This document shows, piece after piece, positions 53,824-62,963 of a stretch of 64,000 nucleotides of DNA (the stretch's first letter is position 1; the number at the start of each line of letters is the position of its first letter). Position numbers and translations under genes: made by a program. Origin of the DNA: Aureimonas mangrovi. GTDB lineage: Bacteria > Pseudomonadota > Alphaproteobacteria > Rhizobiales > Rhizobiaceae. A model generated the notes under the pieces. The model did no database searches. It saw only the letters and a program-made list of their open reading frames with translations, and was not told the origin of the DNA. Location of the stretch: the NCBI RefSeq assembly GCF_014058705.1, contig NZ_CP059692.1, forward strand, positions 2,795,001 to 2,859,000. The letters run 5' to 3'.

Positions 53824-55041
53824 GTGCGACAGACATGGCGCTGGTTCGGTCCCAAGGACCTGACGACGATCGACGATATGCGGCAGGCGGGCGTCGAGGG
53901 CGTCGTCAGCGCCCTGCACCATGTGCCAACGGGTGCCGTCTGGACGCGCGAAGAGATCGCCCGGCGCAAAGGCGAGATCGCCCGCATGAAGGACGGCTCG
54001 CCTGCCGCTCTCGCCTGGGAGGTGGTCGAGAGCCTGCCGGTGTCCGAGGACATCAAAAAGCAGAAGGGCGACTGGCGCGCGCACATCGCCGCCTACAAGG
54101 AAAGCCTCGGCAACCTCGCCGAGGAAGGGCTCGAGACCATCTGCTACAATTTCATGCCGGTCCTCGACTGGACACGCACCGATCTCGCCTTCCGCGTGCC
54201 GCACGGCGGGACGGCGATGCGTTTCGACCTGATCGACTTCGCGGCCTTCGACATCCACATTTTGAGGCGCGACGGCGCGGCCGAGAGCTTCGCCGAGGAT
54301 GTGGCGGAGGCAGCCGCAGAGCGTTTCGCGCAGATGAGCGAGGATCGCCGCCGCGAGCTCGCGTCGAACGTCACGGCCGGCCTCCCGGGTTCGACCGAGA
54401 GCATGTCCACCGACGACGTGAAGCGCCACCTCGCCGAATACGACCAGATCGACACGGACCGGCTGCGTGCGCATTTCGTCGCGTTCCTGGAAGAGGTGGC
54501 ACCCGTCGCGGAAAAGCTGGGCATGCGCCTGTGCTGCCATCCCGACGATCCGCCCTTCCCTCTGCTGGGCCTGCCGCGCATCATGTCGGGAGCCGCCGAC
54601 TACCGCGCGATCCTCGACGCCGTCGACAGCCCCGCCAGCGGCATGACACTGTGCTCGGGCTCGCTCGGTGCGCGCGAGGACAACGATCTGCCGGCGATCA
54701 TGCGCGAATTCGCTCCGCGCGTTCACTTCCTGCATCTGCGCAACGTCACGCTCGAAGGGCCCGGCACGCCCGCCTCCTTCCACGAAGCCGAGCATCTGGG
54801 CGGCGGCACCGACATGGTGGCGCTGATCGCCGAGATCGTGCGCGAGGAAGCGCGGCGAAAGGCCGAGGGGCGCGCCGACCATCAGATCCCCATGCGGCCG
54901 GACCACGGGCAGGACATCATCGACGACCTCGGCCGGCGCGGCCAGCCCGGCTATCCCACGATCGGACGCCTGAAGGGCCTTGCCGAACTGCGCGGCATCA
55001 TGACCGCTCTGACGCATCCCAGCGTCTCGGTGCAGGCGTGA
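53824..55041 (+). CDS. uxuA: Mannonate dehydratase
   Basis: This 405-residue UxuA begins MRQTWRWFGPKD, with EGVVSALHHVPTGAVWT, ETICYNFMPVLDWTRTDL and the metal-site CCHPDDPPFPLLGLPRI. It dehydrates D-mannonate to 2-keto-3-deoxy-D-gluconate. The GTG start has AAGGGAG about 8 bp upstream and matches the usual UxuA N-terminus. Its stop overlaps the uxuB GTG (GTGA). Confidence 0.96.
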   Translation: MRQTWRWFGPKDLTTIDDMRQAGVEGVVSALHHVPTGAVWTREEIARRKGEIARMKDGSPAALAWEVVESLPVSEDIKKQKGDWRAHIAAYKESLGNLAEEGLETICYNFMPVLDWTRTDLAFRVPHGGTAMRFDLIDFAAFDIHILRRDGAAESFAEDVAEAAAERFAQMSEDRRRELASNVTAGLPGSTESMSTDDVKRHLAEYDQIDTDRLRAHFVAFLEEVAPVAEKLGMRLCCHPDDPPFPLLGLPRIMSGAADYRAILDAVDSPASGMTLCSGSLGAREDNDLPAIMREFAPRVHFLHLRNVTLEGPGTPASFHEAEHLGGGTDMVALIAEIVREEARRKAEGRADHQIPMRPDHGQDIIDDLGRRGQPGYPTIGRLKGLAELRGIMTALTHPSVSVQA

Positions 55042-56495
55042 GCGATCGCCTGACGGCCGCCTCCGCCTTCACGGTGCCGGGTGTCGAGACGCCGGGCTAT
55101 GCGCCGGAGCAGCACGCGGTCGGCATCGTCCATCTGGGTCTCGGCGCCTTTCACAAGGCGCATCAGGCAGTCTACACCGATGCCGCGCTGGCCGCCGAGG
55201 GCGGCGACTGGCGCATCCTCGGCGTCAGTCTGCGGAGCCCGGACGCGGCGGCGGCGATGAACCCTCAGGATGGGCGCTACACGCTGCTCGTGCGCGGCGA
55301 GGACGGCCCGAAGGCGCGGATCGTTGGAAGTGTCTCGCAGGTGCTCGTCGCGCCGCACTCGCCCGAGACCGTGATCGAGGCGATCGCCCGGCCGCAGACG
55401 CGTATCGTGACCCTCACCGTGACCGAAAAGGCCTACGGGCTCGATCCGGCAACGGGCGGCCTCGATGCCGCGCACGAGGCCGTCGCAAAAGATCTGGCCG
55501 CGCCGGAAAGTCCGCACGGCGTCGTCGGCTTTCTCGTCGCCGGCCTCGCGCGCCGCGCCGGCAACGGGGCCGGGCCTCTCACGCTCGTCTCCTGCGATAA
55601 CCTCCCGCACAATGGCGGCGTCCTGAAGCGCCTCGTCCTCGAATTCGCCGGGCAGGTGCGGCCCGAAATCACAAGCTGGATCGAGGCGAACGTCGCCTTC
55701 CCCTCGACGATGGTGGATCGAATCACGCCGGCCGCGACCGAGCGCACGCTCGCCGACGCCAAGGCGCTGACCGGCTTCGACGACGCGGCGGCGATCGAGA
55801 CGGAACCCTTTACACAATGGGTCGTCGAGGACGACTTCGCGGCCGGGCGCCCCGCCTGGGAGGCCGGCGGCGCGATCTTCGTCGATGACGTGGCGCCCTT
55901 CGAGATGATGAAGCTGCGGATGCTGAACGGCGCGCACTCGCTGATCGCCTATGCGGGTTTCGCGGCCGGGTACGAGACGGTTTCGCAGGCGATGGAGGAC
56001 GAGGCGCTCGTGCGCCTGGTCGAACGCCAGATGCGCGCGGCGGCCGCGAGCCTGCCGCCGATGCCGGGCATCGACCTCGATGCCTACCACGCGGATCTTC
56101 TGGCACGCTTTCGCAACCCGTCGATCCGCCATCTCACCTACCAGATCGCGATGGACGGCACGCAGAAGCTACCGCCGCGTATCTTCGCGCCGCTGGGCGA
56201 GGGCGTGGAGCCCGCGCCCTTCGCCTTCGTGCTGGCGGCCTGGATGCGATACGCGCTCGGCCTTCACGAGGACGGCGCGACCTATGCGCTGCGCGATCCG
56301 CGCGAGGGCGAGATCGCCGCGCGTCTTGCCGGGGTGCCGCGCGAGGCGGGCGCGATCTTCGAGGCGCTCGCGACGCTGCCCGGATGGATGCCCGCCGTCG
56401 TTTCCGGCAATGCGGCGTTCCGAGAGGGCGTCGTCGCGCATCTGCGGTCCATTCTGGCGGACGGCATGCGAACGGCCGTCCGGCGGGCGGTATAA
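55038..56495 (+). CDS. uxuB: Mannitol dehydrogenase family protein, probably fructuronate reductase
   Basis: This 485-residue polyol-specific long-chain dehydrogenase has the N-terminal VGIVHLGLGAFHKAHQAVYTD, the middle SCDNLPHNGGVLKRLV and FPSTMVDRITP, and KLRMLNGAHSLIAY. It interconverts D-fructuronate and D-mannonate with NADH. The GTG start overlaps the uxuA stop. Mannitol or arabinitol dehydrogenase activity is the alternative, but linkage to uxuA favours UxuB. Confidence 0.9.
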   Translation: MSDRLTAASAFTVPGVETPGYAPEQHAVGIVHLGLGAFHKAHQAVYTDAALAAEGGDWRILGVSLRSPDAAAAMNPQDGRYTLLVRGEDGPKARIVGSVSQVLVAPHSPETVIEAIARPQTRIVTLTVTEKAYGLDPATGGLDAAHEAVAKDLAAPESPHGVVGFLVAGLARRAGNGAGPLTLVSCDNLPHNGGVLKRLVLEFAGQVRPEITSWIEANVAFPSTMVDRITPAATERTLADAKALTGFDDAAAIETEPFTQWVVEDDFAAGRPAWEAGGAIFVDDVAPFEMMKLRMLNGAHSLIAYAGFAAGYETVSQAMEDEALVRLVERQMRAAAASLPPMPGIDLDAYHADLLARFRNPSIRHLTYQIAMDGTQKLPPRIFAPLGEGVEPAPFAFVLAAWMRYALGLHEDGATYALRDPREGEIAARLAGVPREAGAIFEALATLPGWMPAVVSGNAAFREGVVAHLRSILADGMRTAVRRAV

Positions 56496-56507
56496 GGGAG
56501 GATCGAG

Positions 56508-57578
56508 ATGGCTGACGGCGAGACCATCACCCTCCTGCGCGACGGCGAACTGGAGGAGCTCAGTCGGGCGCTGCTATCGGCGGCCGGCGCCGACGAAGCG
56601 ACATGCCTGGCCGCCACGCGCGCCATGATGCATGCCTCGCGCCTCGGCGTCGACAGCCACGGCATCCGGCTGCTGCCGCATTATCTCGCCGCGATCGAAG
56701 GCGGGCGGGTGAATGGCCGACCGACGCTCCGCTTCGAGGCGGGGGGCGGTGCGGTGGCGACGCTCCACGCGGACAATGCACATGGCGCTGTCGCCACCTT
56801 CGCGGCGATGGAGCGTGGCGTCGAGCTTTCACGTCGCTTCGGCATCGGCGCCGTCGCCATCCGCGACAGTTCGCATTTCGGTGCGGCGGGGGCCTATGCG
56901 CTCGCCGCCGCCGAGTGCGGCGTCATCGGCATCGCCACCTGCAATTCGGACAGTTTCGTGCGCCTGCACGGCGGGGCCGAGCGCTTCCACGGCACCAATC
57001 CGATCGCCGTCGGCGTGCCGGTTTCGGGTGCGCGCCCCTGGCTTCTCGACATGGCGACCAGCGCCATCCCCTACAATCGCGTCCAGCTCTACCGCAGCCT
57101 CGGGGTGCCGCTGCCTGAAGGCACCGCTTCGACACCCGACGGCCGGGATACGAGCGAGGCGGCCGAGGCCGACATGCTGGCGCCGCTGGGCGCAGCATTC
57201 GGCTTCAAGGGCGCGGGGCTCGCGGGCATGGTCGAGATCCTGTCGGCGGTGCTGACCGGCATGCGCCTCTCCTTCGAGATCGCGCCGATGCCCGGTCCGG
57301 ACATGACGACGCCGCGCGGCATGGGCGCCTTCGTCATCGCCATCGACCCGGCGGCCTTCATTTCGCGGGCCGAGTTCGACGAGGGCATGCGGCGCTATCT
57401 GGACGGCCTGCGCAGCTCACGCCGCGCCGACGGTGTCGAGGCCGTCATGGCGCCGGGCGATCGCGAATGGACCACGGCCGAACGTCGCGCTCGCGAAGGC
57501 ATTCCGGTCGATGTGACGACGCATCGAATCCTGCGGGAACGCTCCGAAGCCCTGGGCCTGCCGATCGGGCACGGCTGA
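56508..57578 (+). CDS. Ldh-family (malate/L-lactate dehydrogenase type 2) oxidoreductase
   Basis: This 356-residue member of the YlbC/YiaK/AllD family has SRLGVDSHGIRLLPHY, the catalytic His in DSSHFGAAGAYA, FHGTNPIAVGVP and GFKGAGLAGMVEILSAVLTG. These NAD(P)H enzymes reduce 2-oxoacids such as 2,3-diketo-L-gulonate, ureidoglycolate or delta1-pyrroline-2-carboxylate. GGGAGG lies well placed before the ATG, 12 bp after uxuB. A role in the hexonate pathway or in the convergent hydroxyproline unit is equally arguable. Confidence 0.88.
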   Translation: MADGETITLLRDGELEELSRALLSAAGADEATCLAATRAMMHASRLGVDSHGIRLLPHYLAAIEGGRVNGRPTLRFEAGGGAVATLHADNAHGAVATFAAMERGVELSRRFGIGAVAIRDSSHFGAAGAYALAAAECGVIGIATCNSDSFVRLHGGAERFHGTNPIAVGVPVSGARPWLLDMATSAIPYNRVQLYRSLGVPLPEGTASTPDGRDTSEAAEADMLAPLGAAFGFKGAGLAGMVEILSAVLTGMRLSFEIAPMPGPDMTTPRGMGAFVIAIDPAAFISRAEFDEGMRRYLDGLRSSRRADGVEAVMAPGDREWTTAERRAREGIPVDVTTHRILRERSEALGLPIGHG

Positions 57579-57596
57579 GCGGATCGCAGCTTTCGT

Positions 57597-58598
57597 CTAG
57601 ATGACCTGAAACCCTCGCGCGAACGGGTCGCGATCATCGACGAAAATCGTGTTGAGGCCGGTCATGCGCGCCCAGCCCGCGATGGAGGGCACGACGGCCG
57701 CGCGGTCTCCGACGCGTGTCGCGCTCTCGACGCGTCCCTCGAAGAGCGAACCGATGATGGACTCGTGGACGAAAGCGTCGCCCGGCCGCAGCTTGCCCTT
57801 GGCCGCCCACTGCGCGATCCGCGCGGAGGTCCCCGTTCCGCACGGGCTGCGATCGATGGCCTTTTGACCGTAGAAGACCGCGTTCCGCGCGCTTGCCCCG
57901 GCAACGGTCGGCGCGCCGGTCCATAGGATATGGGACAGGCCGGCGATCTCGGGCTTCTCGGGATGGACGAACTCGTACTTCTCGTTGAGCGCTTCGCGCA
58001 GCGCCCTCGACATCTCCACCAGCTCGCTCGCCGTGTGATCGGCCATGTCGCGGAAGTTCTCCTGAGGATCCACGATGGCGTAGAAGTTGCCTCCGTAGGC
58101 GACATCGACCCGCAGCGAGCCGAGCGCCGAGCTCTCAACCTCCAACCCCTCCGAGTGAAGAAAGGCGGGGACGTTCACGAGCCGCACCTCCTCCACATGC
58201 GCGCCCTCCTGCCGATAGGTGGCGACGACGACGCCCGCTGGCGTATCGAGCCGCAACGTACCGGGCTGACGCGGCACGACGAGGCCGTTCTCGATCGCCA
58301 TCGTCACCGTTCCGATCGTGCCGTGGCCGCACATCGGAAGGCAGCCGGAGGTTTCGATGAACAGGATCGCGATGTCGCAATCGTCGCGCGTCGAGGGATA
58401 CAGGATCGATCCTGACATCATGTCATGCCCGCGCGGCTCGAACATCAACGCGGTGCGGATCCAGTCGAACTCCGCGAGGAAATGCGCCCGCTTCTCGATC
58501 ATGGACGCACCCTCGAGCCTCGGCCCGCCGCCGGCGACCAGCCTCACAGGGTTGCCGCAGGTATGACCGTCGATACAGAAGAAGGCGTGGCGAGCCAT
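57597..58598 (-). CDS. 4-hydroxyproline 2-epimerase (proline racemase family)
   Basis: This 333-residue protein has both catalytic cysteines: C90 in LPMCGHGTIG and C253 in DRSPCGTGTSAR, so it is a racemase/epimerase and not the Thr-containing trans-3-hydroxyproline dehydratase. The CGHGTIG form is typical of hydroxyproline epimerases rather than proline racemase. It converts trans-4-hydroxy-L-proline to cis-4-hydroxy-D-proline. It is the last gene of the minus-strand hydroxyproline group, 14 bp after the FAD oxidoreductase. Confidence 0.88.
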   Translation of the reverse strand: MARHAFFCIDGHTCGNPVRLVAGGGPRLEGASMIEKRAHFLAEFDWIRTALMFEPRGHDMMSGSILYPSTRDDCDIAILFIETSGCLPMCGHGTIGTVTMAIENGLVVPRQPGTLRLDTPAGVVVATYRQEGAHVEEVRLVNVPAFLHSEGLEVESSALGSLRVDVAYGGNFYAIVDPQENFRDMADHTASELVEMSRALREALNEKYEFVHPEKPEIAGLSHILWTGAPTVAGASARNAVFYGQKAIDRSPCGTGTSARIAQWAAKGKLRPGDAFVHESIIGSLFEGRVESATRVGDRAAVVPSIAGWARMTGLNTIFVDDRDPFARGFQVI

Positions 58599-58612
58599 GG
58601 GCGCGGATCCTG

Positions 58613-59866
58613 TCAGAAGCGGCTTGCGCGAAAGGGCGAGAGGTCGATTGCGGGAGGGCGGTCGGCAACGAGGTCGGCCACGAGGCGCGCCGTGGCGGCG
58701 GACTGCGTGAGGCCGAGATGTCCGTGGCCGAAGGCATGGATCACGCGCGCGCTCGCCGAGGATCGGCCGATGACGGGAAGCGAATCCGGCAATGATGGGC
58801 GGAAACCCATCCAGCGGTGCCCCCCTTCCGTGCGCAGCGCCGGAAGAAAGCTCTTGGCCTTTCGAAGCATCGCATCGGAGCGCTCGAAGTTCGGCGGCAG
58901 GTCGAGCCCCGCGAACTCCACGGCACCGCCGATGCGAATGCCGGACGTCAGCCGCGTGACGACGAACCCGTGCCCGGCGAAGGTCAGCTGGCGCTTGAGG
59001 TCGAAGGCCTCGCCCGGAAGAGTCGTGTTGTAGCCGCGTTCAGTGTCGAGGGGCACGTGATCGCCGAGGGCCGCGGCCAGCGGCCTGGACCAAGCCCCGC
59101 ACGCGACGACCGCGTATCGCCCCCGGATGCTCGATCCATCGGAAAGAAGAACCTTCGCGTGGTCCGGTTCGGCTTCGAGCCCGCGCACCTCGCCGCTCAT
59201 CAAGCCGGCACCGAGGCGTCTCGCACTTTCCCACAGGGCTCGCGTATAGTCGCTCGGATCGGCGATCGACTGCCAGCCCGGCACGAAGGTCGCGTGCGTG
59301 AAGCGCGGGGACAGACCGGGCTGAAGTTCGGCGATCTCCTCGCCGGACAACTGGCGGAACTCGATTCCTTCCTCCTCGCGCGCCTGCCAGCCCGGCATCG
59401 ACGCCGCCAGTTCCTCGGCCGATTCGTAAAGTTCGAGATTGCCGTCGGATCGAAGCATCGATGTCAGACCGGCCGTTTCGATCAGGCGCTGCGTTTCGCT
59501 CCGAGCCAAACGCATCAGCGCGGCCTGCGCGCTCGTCGAACGGCCGCAGGCTTGGGGCGCGCTCGCTCGCCAGAACCGCCAGAGCCACGGAGCGATCTTC
59601 GGCAGATACGCAGGCCGCACGCTCAACGGACCGAGCGGATCGATAAGCCAACGCGGCGCCTTGCGCATGATGCCCGGCGAGGCCAGCGGCATGATGTCCG
59701 AGAAGGCGAACGCACCTGCATTGCCGAAGCTCGCTCCGCAGGCGATCTCGCCACGCTCGACAAGAACGACCTTCGCCCCCTCCTCCGCGAGAAGGTGAGC
59801 GCAGGAAACTCCGATGACGCCGCCGCCGATGACGACGACCTCTGCATCGCGGTGCTGCGGCGTCAT
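58613..59866 (-). CDS. FAD-dependent oxidoreductase, probably cis-4-hydroxy-D-proline dehydrogenase
   Basis: This 417-residue DAO/DadA-type flavoprotein has the N-terminal dinucleotide motif VIGGGVIGVSCAHLLAEEG and C-terminal FGHGHLGLTQSAATARLVADL that contacts FAD. D-amino-acid dehydrogenases of this family oxidise cis-4-hydroxy-D-proline to pyrroline-4-hydroxy-2-carboxylate in the bacterial pathway. Placed between the epimerase (14 bp) and the lyase-type gene (22 bp), that is the best reading, but general D-amino-acid dehydrogenase activity is possible. Confidence 0.85.
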   Translation of the reverse strand: MTPQHRDAEVVVIGGGVIGVSCAHLLAEEGAKVVLVERGEIACGASFGNAGAFAFSDIMPLASPGIMRKAPRWLIDPLGPLSVRPAYLPKIAPWLWRFWRASAPQACGRSTSAQAALMRLARSETQRLIETAGLTSMLRSDGNLELYESAEELAASMPGWQAREEEGIEFRQLSGEEIAELQPGLSPRFTHATFVPGWQSIADPSDYTRALWESARRLGAGLMSGEVRGLEAEPDHAKVLLSDGSSIRGRYAVVACGAWSRPLAAALGDHVPLDTERGYNTTLPGEAFDLKRQLTFAGHGFVVTRLTSGIRIGGAVEFAGLDLPPNFERSDAMLRKAKSFLPALRTEGGHRWMGFRPSLPDSLPVIGRSSASARVIHAFGHGHLGLTQSAATARLVADLVADRPPAIDLSPFRASRF

Positions 59867-59888
59867 CGACGGGCTCCTTCCGTGGGCG

Positions 59889-60830
59889 TCAGGCCGCTTT
59901 CGCCGGCCAGCCGGCGTACCAGGTCCGGAAGAGGGCGTACTGGGTTTCGGCGAACGCCTTCTGTGCGGAACTCAAGGCATCCGTCTCGTTGAAGTGGAGG
60001 CTGTATTCCTCCTCGCCGTTCAGAACCATCAGGTGCTTGTAATAAAGGACCAGGTCCGCGCCCTCATCGAATTTCGAGAGGACGGTGAGCGCCGCTTCCA
60101 ACTCGCGCGCGTCGCTGCGGGCCTTCGCGTCGCCCCTCGCCGCCCGTTCGCACAGCGAGACGAGATGCAGGACCTCGCGCGGCAGGGCGTTGCCGATCCC
60201 GGTGATCGCGCCGCGCGCTCCGCAACTGACATATCCATGAAAGACGCCCGTATCGACGCCGACCATCAGCGTCAGAGCCTCGTCGCCCGAGGTGATGTGC
60301 TCGGCCGCGTAGGAAAGATCGGCCGCACCGCCGAATTCCTTGAAGCCGACGAGATTGGAATGCTCGCGGCGCAGTTCGAAGAAGAGATCGGCGCGGGTGG
60401 CGAAGCCATAATAGGGGCTGTTGTAGATGACCGCCGGCAGCTCACCGCCCGCCTTCAGGACGGCCGAGAAATGCGCGCGCTGGGCGGAGGGCGAGGAGCC
60501 GCGCGACAGGACTCGCGGGATCACCATCAAACCCTGCGCCCCGATCTTCGCGGCGTGCGCGGCATGGGCGACGGCGGACTTCGTGTTCACCGCGCCGGTG
60601 CCCACGATCGTCGGCACGCCCGCTTCGACCAGATGCCGCACGCCCTCCATGCGCTCTTCATCGGTGAGCAGCGGCCAGTCGCCCATCGACCCGCAGTACA
60701 CGACGGCGCGCATGCCGTGATCGACGAGTTCGCGGCCCTTGCGCGCGAGCGCCGTAAAGTCCGGCGTCCGGTCGGGCCGGCAAGGCGTCATCAGCGCCGG
60801 AATGACACCTTCGAAAACGGCAGACGACAT
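59889..60830 (-). CDS. DHDPS/NAL-family enzyme, probably pyrroline-4-hydroxy-2-carboxylate deaminase
   Basis: This 313-residue class I aldolase-type TIM barrel has Schiff-base Lys164 (VGFKEFGG) and catalytic Tyr136 (VIYNSPYYGF). In hydroxyproline degradation a member of this family deaminates pyrroline-4-hydroxy-2-carboxylate to alpha-ketoglutarate semialdehyde, which fits the operon. The GxGxNTKSA segment (GTGAVNTKS) replaces the usual GTGSN-T. ATG at 60830 with AGGA 8 bp upstream; the frame runs upstream without homology. Confidence 0.86.
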   Translation of the reverse strand: MSSAVFEGVIPALMTPCRPDRTPDFTALARKGRELVDHGMRAVVYCGSMGDWPLLTDEERMEGVRHLVEAGVPTIVGTGAVNTKSAVAHAAHAAKIGAQGLMVIPRVLSRGSSPSAQRAHFSAVLKAGGELPAVIYNSPYYGFATRADLFFELRREHSNLVGFKEFGGAADLSYAAEHITSGDEALTLMVGVDTGVFHGYVSCGARGAITGIGNALPREVLHLVSLCERAARGDAKARSDARELEAALTVLSKFDEGADLVLYYKHLMVLNGEEEYSLHFNETDALSSAQKAFAETQYALFRTWYAGWPAKAA

Positions 60831-60935
60831 TCGACGATCCTCGCACGATGAACGGGTGAAAGTCCGCCGGAAGACGACGGGTTCTCTCACTCTAAGCGTC
60901 TGCATAATCTGTGTCGACAGGAAATCGACAGATTG

Positions 60936-61652
60936 TCACTGAACTCGAAGCTCGGGATGCTGGCGAAGGTCCGAGGCGAAGAGGCGCCGGATCTGCCCGA
61001 CGATCTGATCCGCGTGCTGACGTCCGAGCGCGTCCGCACGATCGATGTCGCGCGCGGCGATCGCCGCGATCATCTCGTCGTGCTCGCCCACATATTGGCG
61101 GGGCAGGTCGTCGTCGAAGGACTGGTAGTAGAGCCGCAGAAGACGACGTCCGTCGTCGAGAAGGCGGACCATCAGCGAGTGGTAATAGGGGTTGCGCCCG
61201 GCTTCGGCGATGGCGGCGTGGAACTCGCGATTGACAGAGATCATGGCCAAGGCGTCGTGCGCCTCGACCGTTCGGGTGTACTCGGCCTGCAGGACCCGGA
61301 TGCGCGCGAGATCTCCCGCGCGATGGTTCTGGGCGGCCAGCCGCATGGTCACGCGGTACATCAAGGTGATCGCGTCGAAGAACGCATTGAGGTTCAGGAC
61401 GTCGATATTGGCGACCATCGTCGAGCGGTTCGGCAGCATCTCGACAAGGCCCTCTCCGGCAAGGCGCACGAGCGCTTCGCGGATGGGCGTGCGGGACATG
61501 CCGAACCGCTCGGCAAGGTTCACCTCGTCGAGCGGGCTGCCGGGCGCCAGAGAGAGCTCCAGGATTTCGTCACGCAGGATGCCGTAGACATGTTTGACCC
61601 CCGAGCCGCGCTTGCGTTCGGGGGCCTCGATGCGATCGATCTCGTTCGACAC
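60936..61652 (-). CDS. GntR-family regulator (FCD subfamily) of the hydroxyproline genes
   Basis: This 238-residue regulator has a GntR winged helix (LDEVNLAERFGMSRTPIREALVRLAGEGLVEMLPN) and an FCD domain with VNREFHAAI and EHDEMIAAI ligand-site segments. GTG start at 61652 with GGAG 7 bp upstream. It lies 105 bp before the DHDPS-family gene, so it may autoregulate and control the downstream catabolic genes. Confidence 0.88.
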   Translation of the reverse strand: MSNEIDRIEAPERKRGSGVKHVYGILRDEILELSLAPGSPLDEVNLAERFGMSRTPIREALVRLAGEGLVEMLPNRSTMVANIDVLNLNAFFDAITLMYRVTMRLAAQNHRAGDLARIRVLQAEYTRTVEAHDALAMISVNREFHAAIAEAGRNPYYHSLMVRLLDDGRRLLRLYYQSFDDDLPRQYVGEHDEMIAAIAARDIDRADALGRQHADQIVGQIRRLFASDLRQHPELRVQ

Positions 61653-61701
61653 GGGAAATCTCCAGGCGGTTCTGCGCTCCGCCGCCCTTGCGGCGGGCCC
61701 C

Positions 61702-62925
61702 TCAGGCCTCGTAGCCGAAGGGATCCTCGACGCTATGGCACGGCTGCGTAAACCAACGCACGCCATCTTCGGCCATATAGGCGCAATCCTCGAGCCGGAT
61801 GCCGAACTCGCCGTAGATGCAGATCATCGGTTCGATCGAGAAGCACATGCCGACCTCGAGCGGTCGCTTGTTGTTGCGAACGATGTAGCTTTCCTCGTGG
61901 ACTTCGATCCCGATCCCGTGGCCGGTGCGGTGTGTGAGGCCAGGCGCCCCGTACTCCTTCTCGTAGCCGGGCGTCGCCTCGATCAGGTCGCGGGCACCAT
62001 AGTCGACCGCCTCGCATGGCGCGCCGAGCTTTGCAGCCGCAAAGCCTGCCGCTTGCGCCGCCTTCTCGAGATCCCAGACCTCACGCTGCCGCGGCGTCGG
62101 CTCGCCGAAGACGTAGGTGCGCGTCATGTCGGAGCGATAGTCGGCGACGAAGCAGCCGAGATCGAGGAGCACCATGTCGCCGTCGTTCAACGTCTGCGGA
62201 TAGTCGACGCCGTGGGGATAGGCGGTTGCCTCGCCGAACAGGACGATCGGACGCCCCGACTGGGGCGCCTTGCCGCCAAGCCGGCGATAGGCCTCCAGCA
62301 CGAACTCCTCGACTTCGACCGTTCCGATTCCCTCGCGAAGGATGCGCGCGGCTGCCTTGTGCACTTCCAGCGTGATCTCGTTGGAGCGCTGCATCAGCGC
62401 GATCTCCCGCTCTGACTTCACGGAGCGACACGCACCAGTGATGGAAGCGCCGTTCACAAGCTCGTAGCGGTTGCCGGCGCGCCGCAGCCCGTCGACGTTG
62501 AAGAAGGGAGCGTTGGGATCGATCGCGAGCCGGCCGCTCGGAATGCCGAGGCTTTCGATCGTGTCGATAACCAGCGCGCCGGGGTCCTCGTGCTCCTCCC
62601 AGACGCGGATGTCACCCTCGATCTTCAGCATGGAGCGCGTCTTCGGCTCCTCGAAGGCGGGGCTGAGATAGGTGATCGCGCCGTCGGCCGGCAGGATCGC
62701 GCCGTGCAGGCGCTCCGTGAGTTTCAGGTTCAGCCCGGTGAAGTAGTTCAGGTTGACCGTCGTATCGAGATAGAGCGCGTCGATGCCCTGCTCGCGCATC
62801 AGCGCCTGTGCCTTCGCAAGGCGCGCCTCGCGGTCGGAATTGTCGATCGGCACGATGCCGGCCGTCATGTCCCGCATGTTCGAGAATTCCGCTTCTGCGG
62901 TCGAGCCGCCCACGCCGATGGTCAT
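61702..62925 (-). CDS. M24 family Xaa-Pro peptidase
   Basis: This 407-residue pita-bread metallopeptidase has an N-terminal creatinase-like domain (about 30-165) and a C-terminal M24 domain with the five metal ligands D255, D266, H336, E365 and E379 (LLDLGCFVADYRSDMTRTY, HRTGHGIG, SIEPMICIYGEFGIRLED). Xaa-Pro dipeptidase or aminopeptidase is likely. In this operon it could release proline and hydroxyproline from collagen-type peptides. GGAG lies 10 bp before the ATG; an in-frame ATG 19 codons later is possible. Confidence 0.87.
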   Translation of the reverse strand: MTIGVGGSTAEAEFSNMRDMTAGIVPIDNSDREARLAKAQALMREQGIDALYLDTTVNLNYFTGLNLKLTERLHGAILPADGAITYLSPAFEEPKTRSMLKIEGDIRVWEEHEDPGALVIDTIESLGIPSGRLAIDPNAPFFNVDGLRRAGNRYELVNGASITGACRSVKSEREIALMQRSNEITLEVHKAAARILREGIGTVEVEEFVLEAYRRLGGKAPQSGRPIVLFGEATAYPHGVDYPQTLNDGDMVLLDLGCFVADYRSDMTRTYVFGEPTPRQREVWDLEKAAQAAGFAAAKLGAPCEAVDYGARDLIEATPGYEKEYGAPGLTHRTGHGIGIEVHEESYIVRNNKRPLEVGMCFSIEPMICIYGEFGIRLEDCAYMAEDGVRWFTQPCHSVEDPFGYEA

Positions 62926-62963
62926 CCGTTCGGTTCTCCGTTTTTTGGGGTCTGGTTTCGAGT

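Noticed and set aside
53613-55037. Long in-frame extension upstream of uxuB, overlapping uxuA
   Set aside because: Arg-rich shadow of uxuA in another frame; the uxuB homology begins exactly at the GTGA junction.
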